Shown here: positions 1 to 8,427 of the stretch, piece after piece | How the letters are laid out: every line of letters begins with the position of its first letter | Numbering within the stretch: the stretch's first letter is position 1 | From: Desulfosarcina ovata subsp. ovata | GTDB taxonomy: Bacteria > Desulfobacterota > Desulfobacteria > Desulfobacterales > Desulfosarcinaceae | Length of the DNA stretch: 64,000 nucleotides | Assembly: GCF_009689005.1 (NCBI RefSeq) | Contig: NZ_AP021879.1 | Coordinates: 4,092,001 to 4,156,000 of the forward strand | Direction: 5' to 3' | The notes under the pieces: model-generated | Told to the model about the DNA's origin: nothing | Database searches by the model: none | The model's input: the letters and a program-made list of their open reading frames with translations, nothing else | Position numbers and translations under genes: made by a program

Positions 1-297
1 CTGAACGCCTGCGGGCGGCTGGTGAAACCCGGCGGCGACGTTTTTTTCGCAACCGTCAACCGCACCTGGCTGGCGCATCTGCTGGTCATCGGCGCCTCCG
101 AATACCTGCTGGGGATCGTGCGCAAAGGCACCCATACCTTCGATAAGCTGGTGAAACCGGACGAGCTGAAAAAATGGGGCACCGAGGCCGGGCTGTCATG
201 CATCGACCTGTCCGGTCTGCGTTACATCCCCCTTGGCGGGTATGCCGCCCTTTGCCGCAGCACGGCAATGAACTATATGATGCACTTCCGGCGGTGA
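1..297 (+). CDS. ubiG: UbiG-like O-methyltransferase, C-terminal part (5' end outside window)
   Basis: Frame 1 is open from the first base to the TGA at 295-297, so only the last 98 residues are present. The fragment starts just before the post-motif 'LVKPGGD' strand of a class I SAM methyltransferase. It then carries the UbiG-specific tail: 'KGTHTFDKLVKPDEL' and a C-terminal 'NYMMHF', matching the E. coli UbiG pattern (GTHD..KF..P.EL, NYMLH). UbiG methylates hydroxyl groups of quinone head-group intermediates. In an anaerobe with menaquinone the substrate may differ, so the family is firmer than the substrate. It lies 39 bp upstream of ubiE on the same strand, consistent with a quinone-modification operon. 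Confidence 0.8.
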   Translation: MNACGRLVKPGGDVFFATVNRTWLAHLLVIGASEYLLGIVRKGTHTFDKLVKPDELKKWGTEAGLSCIDLSGLRYIPLGGYAALCRSTAMNYMMHFRR

Positions 298-336
298 TGC
301 CGATGAAATCTAACGAAAAGAGTGGAAAGGAACCCC

Positions 337-1152
337 ATGGCCCTCTGGCAGAATCCCCGCTGGTTCGACGGTAATAAACGACAGGAGCAACTCGACGATT
401 ACATCCGTGCCACCGGCAAGGCCCGTTTCGGCATCCGCGAATTTGCCGAGGAAAACAAGGCCGAGGCCGTGCGGATCCACTTTGACCGGGTGGCACCCAA
501 GTACGATTTTATGAATTCGCTGCTCAGCTTCGGCATCCAGCATGCCTGGAAACGCGCTGCCGTGCGCATGCTCGGGGTGAAGCCCGGAGATCGGGTGCTG
601 GACGTGTGCGGCGGCACCGGGGATCTTGCCATCCTGGCGGCCCGGCGTTCCGGTCCGGCGGGCCAGGTGGTGATCTTCGACATCAACCTCGCCATGATCC
701 AGGCCGGCCGCCACAAAATCGATCCCTATCCCGACCTGTCGCATATCAGCTATGTCCAGGGCAATGCCGAGGCGATCACGTTTCCCGACAACACTTTCGA
801 CTGTGCCATGGTGGGATTCGGCATCCGCAACGTCACCCACCTGAAAACCGGTTTCTCCGAAATGATCCGGGTCCTCAAACCGGGCGGCAGACTGCTCTGC
901 CTGGAGTTCTCACGGCCGCTCAACCCGGTGTTTCGCAGCCTTTACGATTTTTACTCGTTCAACATCATGCCGGCCCTGGGGCAGTTGTTGGCCGGATCAG
1001 CCGAATCCTATGCCTGCCTTCCCGAAACCATCCGCATGTTTCCCCTGCCAGGTGAGCTGGCCGCCATGCTGACCGACCTCGGCCTGCGCAACGTGAACTG
1101 GGAAGCCATGACCAACGGCATCAGCGTGGCCCATGTGGGGAGTAAAAGATAG
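337..1152 (+). CDS. ubiE: Demethylmenaquinone / 2-polyprenyl-benzoquinol C-methyltransferase UbiE/MenG
   Basis: This 271-residue SAM methyltransferase performs the C-methylation step of menaquinone (and ubiquinone) synthesis. The UbiE signature 'RVAPKYDFMN' sits at residues 51-60, the SAM motif I 'VLDVCGGTGD' at 87-96, and the family motif 'VGFGIRNV' and 'LKPGGRLLCLEFSRP' follow further on. An in-frame GTG occurs 15 bp upstream at 322, but the ATG at 337 is preceded by GGAAAGG at 324-330 with 6 bp spacing, so I use the ATG. The N-terminus is about 30 residues longer than usual before the YDFMN motif. It follows ubiG and converges with the ubiA-family gene, which ends 14 bp away. Confidence 0.93.
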   Translation: MALWQNPRWFDGNKRQEQLDDYIRATGKARFGIREFAEENKAEAVRIHFDRVAPKYDFMNSLLSFGIQHAWKRAAVRMLGVKPGDRVLDVCGGTGDLAILAARRSGPAGQVVIFDINLAMIQAGRHKIDPYPDLSHISYVQGNAEAITFPDNTFDCAMVGFGIRNVTHLKTGFSEMIRVLKPGGRLLCLEFSRPLNPVFRSLYDFYSFNIMPALGQLLAGSAESYACLPETIRMFPLPGELAAMLTDLGLRNVNWEAMTNGISVAHVGSKR

Positions 1153-1166
1153 GCGTTTGGGTAATC

Positions 1167-2099
1167 CTACCCGATGATTATCCTGACCAGCACCACCGCC
1201 AGCAGGCTCAGGGGATAGTGGCTGGCCTTGTTGAACAGCGCCATGGCCTGGCTGCGGTCGTTTTCCTCCACCAGCCGCAGGGCCGGAAACAACAGCAGCC
1301 AGGCGCCCAGACCGGCGACGGCCAGCAAATAGAGGGGGTTGAACCTCAGCGGTGATACCCACATCAGCATAAAGGTCAACAGGTAGGCCACCGTCAGGCA
1401 GGCAATGGAAAGCAGACCGGCCCGGACCAATCCCAACTTTACCGGAATGGTCTTGGCTTTGAAGCGTCGGTCTTCCTCGATGTCCGTCCAGTCGTTGGGA
1501 ATATTCTGCCCGCCAATTTCCCAGAAAAAAATCAGCCCCAACAAAACGATCAAAAAAACAGCGGACGGCTGCGGATCCACGGCGAAAACCGCCGCCACGG
1601 CCCCCAGGGATTTGACAATGCCGTTGATCAGGGCCCTTGCCGGGGTGACCCGCCACAATCGGCAATAGATCACTTCCAAAATGCCGCCGGCCAGAAAAAT
1701 AAACAAACAGACCGGGTTGAGCAACCATGCCCCCAGCATGGTCACCAGCGCCCATCCGACTGCCCACAGGATACCGTCGGTGAGCCCGAGCACACCCTTG
1801 GCCAGAGGATGACGCACCAGCACCCCGTCGAGAAAGTCCTCCCCATCGCTGTAGCCGCCATAACGGACTTTCTCTTTGTCCGTGCGGTAGTCCACGATGT
1901 CGTTGAGGGCATAGACAGCCGTATATCCGGAAAAAACCGTCAACAGCCCGAGCAAGAGGACAGATAGGGACGGGAAATGCCCCAGGCACAACAGGGCGGC
2001 CAGGGCCGGGGTGGCGATGTCGATGATGCCGTGGGGCGTACGGGAAAGGGCCAGCAGGAGTTTCAGCCGTGGATGGGTCAGGATGGCATTGATAATCAT
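1167..2099 (-). CDS. UbiA-family prenyltransferase (membrane)
   Basis: This 310-residue polytopic membrane protein has two Asp-rich prenyl-diphosphate/Mg-binding motifs: 'NDIVDYRTD' at about 66-74 and 'NDWTDIEED' at about 202-210. Hydrophobic helices alternate through the rest. UbiA-family enzymes attach a polyprenyl chain to an aromatic acceptor such as 4-hydroxybenzoate, 1,4-dihydroxy-2-naphthoate or a futalosine-pathway intermediate. The neighbouring ubiG and ubiE genes support a quinone role, but the exact acceptor cannot be read from sequence. No strong Shine-Dalgarno sequence precedes the ATG at 2099. The first motif lacks the usual NDxxDxxxD spacing only slightly, and all catalytic aspartates appear present. 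Confidence 0.85.
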   Translation of the reverse strand: MIINAILTHPRLKLLLALSRTPHGIIDIATPALAALLCLGHFPSLSVLLLGLLTVFSGYTAVYALNDIVDYRTDKEKVRYGGYSDGEDFLDGVLVRHPLAKGVLGLTDGILWAVGWALVTMLGAWLLNPVCLFIFLAGGILEVIYCRLWRVTPARALINGIVKSLGAVAAVFAVDPQPSAVFLIVLLGLIFFWEIGGQNIPNDWTDIEEDRRFKAKTIPVKLGLVRAGLLSIACLTVAYLLTFMLMWVSPLRFNPLYLLAVAGLGAWLLLFPALRLVEENDRSQAMALFNKASHYPLSLLAVVLVRIIIG

Positions 2100-2363
2100 G
2101 GGCGTCTTTGCGTTCAGGCAGAGGGTTTGGGTACAAAAAGGGATAATCCCACCAATTCAAGCTTTGACATTTCAGTCAAGGATCGATGCAACTTGCCAGA
2201 ATCGCGATGATTTGTCAATTTTTAGCTGAACATCTTTTTACGCCTCCCGGGAAGGGGAGTGGTGTCGTTCATCCCAAAACACGTCAGAGAAGATGCTTTT
2301 TTTGAATCGTCTCCATTTTTCCTTGTGCGGTTCTGGAAAAGATGAACGGAACAAGGATCCCAA

Positions 2364-2909
2364 TCAGTCACGGCGGGTTCTCAGTTCAATAAACCGCTTG
2401 TGTTCCCGGATGACCCGCCAATGGTTTGAGCGCCGGACCTTACCCAGGCTTTGACTGCGGTCCTGGTGTCCGTCTTCCAGGTAAAACACGCCCTCGTGCT
2501 TGATGATGCGATGAATATCGGCCAAAAAACCGACCGGATCATCCACCTGGTGGAACATATCCAAGGCATAGACCACATCGGCACACTGCTTTGCGATGGT
2601 TGCCGGTTGATCGTCCAGCAATACCGGCACCACATTGGTCAAACGGTGCTTTTCAATTTTTCGCTTCACCAGGTCGATGGCCATGGGGTGGACGTCCGCG
2701 GCAAAAACCTTGCCGTCTGGCCCCACCATCTGGGCGGCCTTGCGGAGATACCGGCCGGGTCCGCAACCATAGTCCACCACGACCATTTCCTTTTTCAAAT
2801 CGAATGCATCCAGGTGCCGGTCGGGCTTGGCAAACAGGTCCATGAGCCTGAAGGTCCAGACCATGAGGCGATAGCCGCTTTCCGATTGGGGGTTGCACAG
2901 TTTTGGCAT
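2364..2909 (-). CDS. Class I SAM-dependent methyltransferase, substrate unknown
   Basis: A 181-residue protein with SAM motif I 'DYGCGPGRY' at about 46-54, an acidic ribose-binding residue in 'VFAADVHP', and motif 'VVYALDMFHQV' followed by 'IKHEGVFYLEDGH'. This is a Methyltransf_11/25 type fold of minimal length without extra domains. It is 50 bp downstream of and co-oriented with the marR gene, so the two probably form a transcription unit under MarR-type control. Such pairs often deal with small toxic molecules, but nothing in the sequence gives the substrate. The C-terminus is rich in Arg and His (positions about 150-181). Confidence 0.75.
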   Translation of the reverse strand: MPKLCNPQSESGYRLMVWTFRLMDLFAKPDRHLDAFDLKKEMVVVDYGCGPGRYLRKAAQMVGPDGKVFAADVHPMAIDLVKRKIEKHRLTNVVPVLLDDQPATIAKQCADVVYALDMFHQVDDPVGFLADIHRIIKHEGVFYLEDGHQDRSQSLGKVRRSNHWRVIREHKRFIELRTRRD

Positions 2910-2959
2910 TGACTCACCCTCCGTTATGTTTAGCTCCTATACTTTATCCACAAAAAAAA

Positions 2960-3409
2960 TTAACGCCGCCGATCCGCCATGTTTTCAAGTTCACGCAAAA
3001 ATTTTTCGACAGCCGTGAATTCTTCACCGCTCAATTTTCTCACATAGGCATAAAGGTCGCTGTCCATCTCCTCATGGTATTGCTCATGGGCGTAATAGGC
3101 CACCTTGCCCTTGTTGGTCAGGACCGGCACCTTTTTCAAACTGTTTCCGGGTTCCTCGGCCTTTCGCACAAGTCCTTTTTTTTCCAGCTTGGCAACGATC
3201 TGGGAGATCGCACCCCGGGTGACGCCGGCCATCCGGGCCAACTCGGCGCCATGGACTCCCGGGTTATCGCCGATCAGCATAACCATGTGGATCTCGGACG
3301 GGTGCAGCAGTTTGTCAATGCCAAAGCGACGCGGTTGTTTTTCGTTGCGGGCGAATTTGTTGAAAACCCGAAGGAGGAGCTCGGCCAATGTTTGGGCTCG
3401 TGGATCCAT
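2960..3409 (-). CDS. MarR-family transcriptional regulator
   Basis: A 149-residue winged-helix regulator. The helix-turn-helix spans roughly residues 52-82 ('GVHGAELARMAGVTRGAISQ' leads into 'IVAKLEKKGLVRK'), and the wing follows with 'NSLKKVPVLTNKG'. MarR proteins bind DNA as dimers and are released by small ligands. A perfect 6-3-6 inverted repeat at 3419-3433, only 10 bp upstream of the start codon, is a probable autoregulatory operator. The downstream co-directional methyltransferase gene is the likely co-regulated target. The divergent aldolase gene begins 157 bp away and could also be affected. Confidence 0.85.
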   Translation of the reverse strand: MDPRAQTLAELLLRVFNKFARNEKQPRRFGIDKLLHPSEIHMVMLIGDNPGVHGAELARMAGVTRGAISQIVAKLEKKGLVRKAEEPGNSLKKVPVLTNKGKVAYYAHEQYHEEMDSDLYAYVRKLSGEEFTAVEKFLRELENMADRRR

Positions 3410-3418
3410 TTCACATAT

Positions 3419-3433
3419 GTATAGTTACTATAC
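3419..3433. promoter_or_regulatory. Palindromic operator candidate of the MarR gene
   Basis: GTATAG-TTA-CTATAC is a perfect inverted repeat with 6-bp arms, directly upstream of the marR start codon (3409, minus strand). Its size and position fit a dimeric MarR binding site that overlaps the ribosome-binding or promoter region. Binding has not been tested. Confidence 0.5.
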
Positions 3434-3565
3434 AAACATGTCAAGACTCTTTGCACGGACGAATTGCTTTACCTTGCCATCTCCTCTTTACCTTGCCATT
3501 TCCTTTAAAATGATGGAGAAAAAACCATAGTGCCCCCAAACCACCTCCAATTAAGGAAACCCATC

Positions 3566-4597
3566 ATGCCAATCGTCAATTATCAGCAATACTGCCAGAT
3601 GCTGGATCACGCAAAAAAGAACAAATTTGCCTACCCGGCCATCAACACCACCTCAAGCGAAACCATCAACGCCGCCCTTTTGGCATTCAAGGAAGCCAAC
3701 TCCGACGGCATCATCCAGGTGTCCACGGGAGGCGGCAGTTTTGCCTCGGGGCTCGGGGTCAACGAGTCCTACAAGGGGGCCATCGCCCTGGCCGAATTTG
3801 CCCGCAGCATGGCGGTCTACTACGATGTGAACATCGCCCTGCATACCGACCATTGTCATCCGCAGTATGTGGATACCTTTCTGATGCCGCTGATTGAAGA
3901 AACCCAAAAACGCCGTGCCAACGGACAACCCAACCTGTTCTGCTCCCACATGTATGACGGTTCCGCCCTGCCCATGGCGGAAAACATCGCCGCTTCCAAA
4001 AAAATCATGGAAGACTGCGTGGCCAACGAATTGATTCTGGAAATTGAAACCGGGGTTGTCGGTGGCGAGGAAGACGGCCACGACACCTCCGGCGCACCCA
4101 AAGAGAAACTCTATACTACCCCTGAGGATATGGTGCTTGCAGCCAGGGAACTCGGCGCCATGGGTCGTTTTCTCCTGGCGGCCACCTTTGGCAATGTCCA
4201 CGGCGTGTACAAGCCAGGGAATGTTGTGCTCAAGCCGTCAATCCTGAAAGACGGTCAGGACGCGGTGGTCAGGGAATTAGGTCGGGACAGTTACCTTAAT
4301 CTGGTTTTCCATGGTGGTTCCGGTTCCGAGCTTAAAGACATCCACGAAGCGCTTGACTATGGTGTCGTTAAAATGAATGTCGACACCGACACCCAATACG
4401 CGTATACCCGTCCCGTCGTTGACCACATGCTGAAAAATTATGATGGTGTGTTGAAAATTGAAGGTGAGGTGGGCAACAAGAAGGTTTACGACCCGCGTTC
4501 CTGGGGCAAGAAAGCCGAGAGAAACATGGCCGATCGTATCATGCAGGCCTGCCAGGATCTGCGGTCCACCGGAACATCGCTTGGTAAAAATATATAG
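3566..4597 (+). CDS. fbaA: Class II fructose-bisphosphate aldolase
   Basis: This 343-residue zinc enzyme cleaves or forms fructose 1,6-bisphosphate in glycolysis and gluconeogenesis. It has the zinc and active-site segment 'HTDHCH' (93-98), an acidic cluster 'GVVGGEEDGHD' (about 163-173), the substrate phosphate-binding 'HGGSGS' (249-254) and the class IIA motif 'NVDTDTQYAYT' (271-281). These place it with FbaA-type enzymes (E. coli FbaA is 359 residues). The ATG at 3566 is preceded by AAGGA at 3554-3558; a GTG at 3530 would add 12 residues without homology. It stands alone between the marR gene and a repeat-containing spacer. Confidence 0.95.
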   Translation: MPIVNYQQYCQMLDHAKKNKFAYPAINTTSSETINAALLAFKEANSDGIIQVSTGGGSFASGLGVNESYKGAIALAEFARSMAVYYDVNIALHTDHCHPQYVDTFLMPLIEETQKRRANGQPNLFCSHMYDGSALPMAENIAASKKIMEDCVANELILEIETGVVGGEEDGHDTSGAPKEKLYTTPEDMVLAARELGAMGRFLLAATFGNVHGVYKPGNVVLKPSILKDGQDAVVRELGRDSYLNLVFHGGSGSELKDIHEALDYGVVKMNVDTDTQYAYTRPVVDHMLKNYDGVLKIEGEVGNKKVYDPRSWGKKAERNMADRIMQACQDLRSTGTSLGKNI

Positions 4598-5038
4598 GGG
4601 AGGGCTATCGTTTACTCTCCCTTTGCCATTTTTTTCCATCGGCGTGCCATTTGAAAATGTCTGGATTAGGAATGAAGATGCATCAAGAAGCTTCCCATGG
4701 CCACCCATCATCACGATCAGCAACCCCTTGACTTTCTCAAAATATGCTTTTATTGGTATGCATTATGGCACATGCGGCATAAGGATCGGGAATTTTATTA
4801 ATTAAACGAAATTGCTTGTTCTTGCGCCCGTCTTCCGCGTTGCATCAACGGCCACATACTCCCGGTATGCAACCCTTGATGCGCCTTGAAGACGAACACA
4901 AGCCCGGCGCAATTACGTTCAATTCATTTCATCCCCGATCCTAAGGCAATGTTCTTCCCGATTGTTGGTTTTACGACAATGCTCATAAAGACAACTGATT
5001 CAACCCTAATCATCTTCAATAAAGAAAGGAGCACGGCT
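4598..5038. other. 441-bp spacer between the aldolase gene and a small ORF
   Basis: No convincing gene is present. Just after the fba stop there is a weak GGGAG...CTCCC stem (about 4598-4621) followed by a T-rich stretch, which could end fba transcription. The centre holds the inverted-repeat element described separately. The last 120 bp are AT-rich and end with an AAAGGAG ribosome-binding site for the next gene. Confidence 0.5.
4810..4914. repeat. REP/MITE-like imperfect inverted repeat
   Basis: About 105 bp bounded by AATTGC and GCAATT, with long imperfectly complementary arms. Left-arm elements CTTGT, GTCTTCCGC and GCATCAA match the right-arm elements TTGATGCGCC, GAAGAC and ACAAG in inverse orientation. 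A smaller nested inverted repeat (GTTGCAT...ATGCAAC with CATAC...GTATG inside) occupies the middle, so two alternative hairpins are possible. This organisation is typical of dispersed repetitive extragenic elements. Only one copy was seen in this window. Confidence 0.55.
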
Positions 5039-5233
5039 ATGAATGAAGCAGTTAAAGTCTCGCCTAAGGAATTCGAAAAACAACCGGACGGTTCCTGGCT
5101 TTGTGTTAAAAACTCAGACATTAAAAGTAATTACGGGGTTTACCGCATTGCTCCGGGAACGACTTTCGAAAAAGGCAAACCGCTTTGGGGAATTGATGTT
5201 GCGGAATTGCTTGAACAGGCTAACCCAAACTGA
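5039..5233 (+). CDS. Small conserved-looking hypothetical protein (64 aa)
   Basis: A 64-residue soluble, slightly acidic protein starting at the ATG at 5039, preceded by GAAAGGAG at 5024-5031 with suitable spacing. An upstream extension to 4886 is open but runs into the repeat element and lacks a ribosome-binding site. The sequence is well mixed, with 'DGSWLCVKNSD' and 'GVYRIAPGTTFEKGK', which reads like a small beta-rich domain. No family is recognised and no function is proposed. Confidence 0.55.
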   Translation: MNEAVKVSPKEFEKQPDGSWLCVKNSDIKSNYGVYRIAPGTTFEKGKPLWGIDVAELLEQANPN

Positions 5234-5320
5234 AGCATATGACGATAAGATAGGTGTCAGTGCCTCCGAAATATTTAAGTTTCTTATTACGCGTTGATTC
5301 TTGTTGATGCCTTTTAACCG

Positions 5321-7576
5321 TTACAGACCGGAGAACCACTGTGCCAGTTGTTCACACAATCGGTGTTCCACGTGGAGGGGCCGGCCATCCAGTGACAACG
5401 CCGGAACCGGCCCCATGAGGGCGTTGGTAAGCAGAACCGTGTCGGCATCCGCCAGCGATTGCGGTGTGATGGCCTGATCGGCAAGGGAAAACCCATTTTC
5501 GGCAAACCACCTGCAGACCGCCGCCTGCATCACCCCGGGAAGGGCATGCGGCGAACGGGGACGCAGAACCGTTTTGCCGGACACCACCAGGATACTGGCC
5601 GTGTTCGTCTCGGAAAGGCTGCCGTCAGGGTTGAGAACCACTGCTTCGTCGGCGCCTTTTTCGCGGGCCCAGGCCCCGGCCAGATAATAGAAAAGATAGT
5701 TCAGCGTTTTGTGGTCTGCCAGGTGCGTCAGGCGCGGGGCAGGGTAGGTGATCAGGTTCAAACCGACGCGGCCCAGGGCCGTCAGGCGATGCACGTAAGG
5801 CCTGGCCGTCACCAGCAGGGTACCATTGAATCGCGATGCCGCGGTGTCACCGCGAGTAGCTAGGAGTTTCACGGCGGCAGCGCCCTTTTCCAGACTATTT
5901 TTGGTGACGACCTGGGTGATAATATCCTCCCAGGTCAAATCCGGCGGCAGGCTGCCAAAAAGCGCCGTCCACGATCGGTTGAATCGCTCCAGATGGGCCG
6001 CCAGACGACAGGCAGCGCCCTTTTCCACCCGAATGGTTTCAAAAAAGCCGAATCCGTACTGCAGGCCCAGGTCGGTAGCCGGCACCATCGCTTCCGCCTG
6101 GCTGATAATCCGGCCGTCCATCCATGCCCAGGGGCCACCATCCTTTTCAACGACCGCAGCTTTATCCGCCCCCCGAAACACCTGCATCAGGGTTTCGCCC
6201 TTGTGCAGGGTTTCGACAAACTCATCGGCCGGGTCCGAGTCGAAAACGATGCCGCCCCCGACAGAAAATAAAATCCGCTTATCGGCCACCGTGGCCGTGC
6301 GGATGGCGATGGAGAGATCCATGGTGTCGTGGAAGCTGATGTAACCGATGCTGCCGGTGTACACATGGCGCCGTCGCGATTCCAGCTCATCGATGATCTC
6401 CATGCAGCGGATCTTGGGGCAACCGGTGATGGAGCCGCCGGGAAACGTGGCCCGGATCAGATCGACGGCGCCCCTCCCCTCGGCCAGGGTTCCCTCCACC
6501 ACCGAAACCAGATGGTAGACGTTCCGGTAGGCCTCCATCCGTTTGTGCTGGCTCACGACCACCGACCCGCCGCTGCAGACCCGCCCGATGTCGTTGCGCA
6601 TGAGATCCACGATCATGGAGAGCTCGGCATCATCCTTGGGACTTTCTGAAAGTGCCACCTGCATCTGCCGGTCCGCCTCGGGTGTCTGACCCCGGGGGCG
6701 GGTGCCTTTAATCGGCCGGGTTTCCACCCGCCGGCCGCACTGCTGCAGGAAGCGTTCGGGCGAGGTGGAGACGATCTGGTGATCACCTGCGTTGACATAA
6801 GCGAAAAACGGTGCGGGGTTCATCTGGTAAAGGGTGCTGAACAGGCTGTAGGTGTCGCCGGCAAAGCCCATTTCAAAACGCTGGGAAAGGTTGACCTGAT
6901 ACACGTCGCCGGCAGCGATATAGTCGCGGATCTGTTCGACGGCCGCCTCGTAGGCCTCACGCGAGAAATTGGAGGTAAAGGCTTTTCCGGTTCCTGAAAA
7001 CCCGCCGGGAACCGGGGCCGGCCCGCCGATGTCATCCAGAAAATCCTCAATCCGCCCTTCCGCCGCATCGATCCCGAGATCCTGACGGATTGGCGCATAC
7101 AGCATGGTGCGGCCGTCAACCTTGTCATGCACCACGATCAGGGCGGGGGCGTAAAGGAGCAGGTGCGGCAGGCCGAGATCATCGACGGCCGTACGGGGAA
7201 GGTGTTCCAGGCTGTCCTTCAGGTCATAGGCCAGATAGCCGAAAAGACCGGCACGAATCGGATCGGTGGTCTCCCCGATCTCAAGGTGGCAGCGCTTCAG
7301 GACGACATCCAGAAGGTCCAGGGGCTCCCGGGAATCGTCCCGGGCGGTTCCATCGATGGTGATCGTCGATCCACCCGTCCGTCCGCTCAGTTCGAGCCAG
7401 GGCCGTATGGCCAGAAGGTGATAACGGGCGCTGTCCAGCGGTCCCCCGGAAAGCAGCACCACACAGCCCGGTTCATGGGCAAAACGGGCGGCCAGGGCAT
7501 GGAAGGGTTCTTCCAGATCGAGCGGGCGGGTGCAGACGCCTGTGATTTCGGGCAGCCAAAGATCGGTCGAAGCCAT
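5321..7576 (-). CDS. pabB: Aminodeoxychorismate synthase component I fused to aminodeoxychorismate lyase (PabB-PabC)
   Basis: A 751-residue bifunctional protein for p-aminobenzoate synthesis in the folate pathway. Residues about 1-470 are a chorismate-binding PabB domain. It has 'PIKGTRPRG' at 288-296, whose Lys290 distinguishes aminodeoxychorismate synthase (PIKGT) from anthranilate synthase (PIAGT), and 'GGSITGCPKIRCMEIIDELE' near 380-399. Residues about 480-751 are a class IV PLP aminotransferase-fold lyase (PabC): 'GFGFFETIRV', the PLP lysine in 'DHKTLNY' (Lys623) and 'LSETNTAS' (654-661). The gene overlaps pabA by one base (TGATG), so the three activities are translated together. A fused pabB-pabC is known in several phyla. 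Confidence 0.93.
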   Translation of the reverse strand: MASTDLWLPEITGVCTRPLDLEEPFHALAARFAHEPGCVVLLSGGPLDSARYHLLAIRPWLELSGRTGGSTITIDGTARDDSREPLDLLDVVLKRCHLEIGETTDPIRAGLFGYLAYDLKDSLEHLPRTAVDDLGLPHLLLYAPALIVVHDKVDGRTMLYAPIRQDLGIDAAEGRIEDFLDDIGGPAPVPGGFSGTGKAFTSNFSREAYEAAVEQIRDYIAAGDVYQVNLSQRFEMGFAGDTYSLFSTLYQMNPAPFFAYVNAGDHQIVSTSPERFLQQCGRRVETRPIKGTRPRGQTPEADRQMQVALSESPKDDAELSMIVDLMRNDIGRVCSGGSVVVSQHKRMEAYRNVYHLVSVVEGTLAEGRGAVDLIRATFPGGSITGCPKIRCMEIIDELESRRRHVYTGSIGYISFHDTMDLSIAIRTATVADKRILFSVGGGIVFDSDPADEFVETLHKGETLMQVFRGADKAAVVEKDGGPWAWMDGRIISQAEAMVPATDLGLQYGFGFFETIRVEKGAACRLAAHLERFNRSWTALFGSLPPDLTWEDIITQVVTKNSLEKGAAAVKLLATRGDTAASRFNGTLLVTARPYVHRLTALGRVGLNLITYPAPRLTHLADHKTLNYLFYYLAGAWAREKGADEAVVLNPDGSLSETNTASILVVSGKTVLRPRSPHALPGVMQAAVCRWFAENGFSLADQAITPQSLADADTVLLTNALMGPVPALSLDGRPLHVEHRLCEQLAQWFSGL

Positions 7577-8253
7577 CAGCAGCGCCCCTCCATACCGATT
7601 GCCGGACCCGTCTCAAGGGGCTGATACGCAAAAGGGTTAACTTGCCGGGGGCCGTCGACCAGGGCGGCTTTCAGCGGTCCCCGTCGCAGGAAGTTTTCGA
7701 TCACGCCAAATCCGTGCTCGGTAAGAAAGCTCTCCGGATGAAACTGCACACCATGCAGGGGACAAAACCGGTGGGAAAGCCCCATGATCGTTCCATCGCC
7801 GGTTCGGCCGGTGACGACCAACGCATCTTTCAACGCCGCGGCCGACGGCTCGACGGCCAGCGAGTGATAGCGGGCCACGCGAAAAGGGGAGGGGATGCCG
7901 CAAAAAAGTCCTTCCTGATGGTGAATCACCCGGCTGGTCTTGCCGTGCATCGGTGCGGGTGCGCGCACGGTCCGCCCGCCGAACACCTCGTTGATACACT
8001 GCATGCCCAGGCAGACCCCAAAAATGGGAATCGTTTGATAAAACCGCTCGATCAACCGCTTGGAAATGCCGGCATGGGCCGGGTCTTTCGGTCCCGGGCT
8101 GACCAGCAGGTAGTCCGGCCGCATGGCCGCCACCTGCTGCAGGGTCACCTGGTCGCTGCGCACCACATCGATGGAAAGGTCGTAGCGCATAAACATCTGC
8201 ACCAGGTTGTAGGTAAACGAATCGTAGTTGTCGATGGCCAGCAGCGTCGTCAC
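7576..8253 (-). CDS. pabA: Aminodeoxychorismate/anthranilate synthase glutamine amidotransferase component (PabA)
   Basis: A 225-residue class I glutamine amidotransferase that supplies ammonia to PabB. It has the N-terminal 'IDNYDSFTYNLV', the oxyanion strand 'LVSPGPKDP', nucleophile Cys81 in 'GVCLGMQ', and the His172/Glu174 pair in 'GVQFHPESF'. I choose the GTG at 8253 because GGGAGG lies just upstream with 5-bp spacing and the family N-terminus (TTLLAIDNYDS) begins there; an ATG at 8400 would add 49 unrelated residues. The next gene, pabB-pabC, overlaps by one base. The same subunit could serve anthranilate synthase, but its neighbour is a PIKGT-type PabB. Confidence 0.9.
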   Translation of the reverse strand: MTTLLAIDNYDSFTYNLVQMFMRYDLSIDVVRSDQVTLQQVAAMRPDYLLVSPGPKDPAHAGISKRLIERFYQTIPIFGVCLGMQCINEVFGGRTVRAPAPMHGKTSRVIHHQEGLFCGIPSPFRVARYHSLAVEPSAAALKDALVVTGRTGDGTIMGLSHRFCPLHGVQFHPESFLTEHGFGVIENFLRRGPLKAALVDGPRQVNPFAYQPLETGPAIGMEGRC

Positions 8254-8276
8254 GTTTTCCTCCCTTAAAAATAGAA

Positions 8277-8305
8277 CAGCCACCCAGTTCGAGTCTGGGT
8301 GGCTG
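8277..8305 (-). terminator. Intrinsic terminator or attenuator just upstream of pabA
   Basis: On the minus strand an 11-bp perfect stem (CAGCCACCCAG / CTGGGTGGCTG) with a 7-nt loop is followed by TTCTATTTTTAA. It is 120 bp downstream of the kinase gene and only 23 bp upstream of the pabA start. It may end the kinase transcript or act as an attenuator in the pab leader. Confidence 0.6.
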
Positions 8306-8427
8306 ATGCCTGTTGCATAACTCAATTCTTGACGCATCCGGACCAAGCCACGGATGCCGTCATCAATTTTTTGTTTATTCAGTAGCCAATCGGAACCCAC
8401 CGGTCAAGCAAAAACCGGTGGTCTTCT

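Noticed and set aside
997..2160. 387-codon leftward open frame
   Set aside because: It overlaps ubiA in another frame; Pro/Gly/Arg/His-rich shadow sequence.
2944..2952. Exact DnaA box TTATCCACA
   Set aside because: Single isolated copy between the methyltransferase and marR genes, no cluster and no AT-rich unwinding region, so not taken as an origin.
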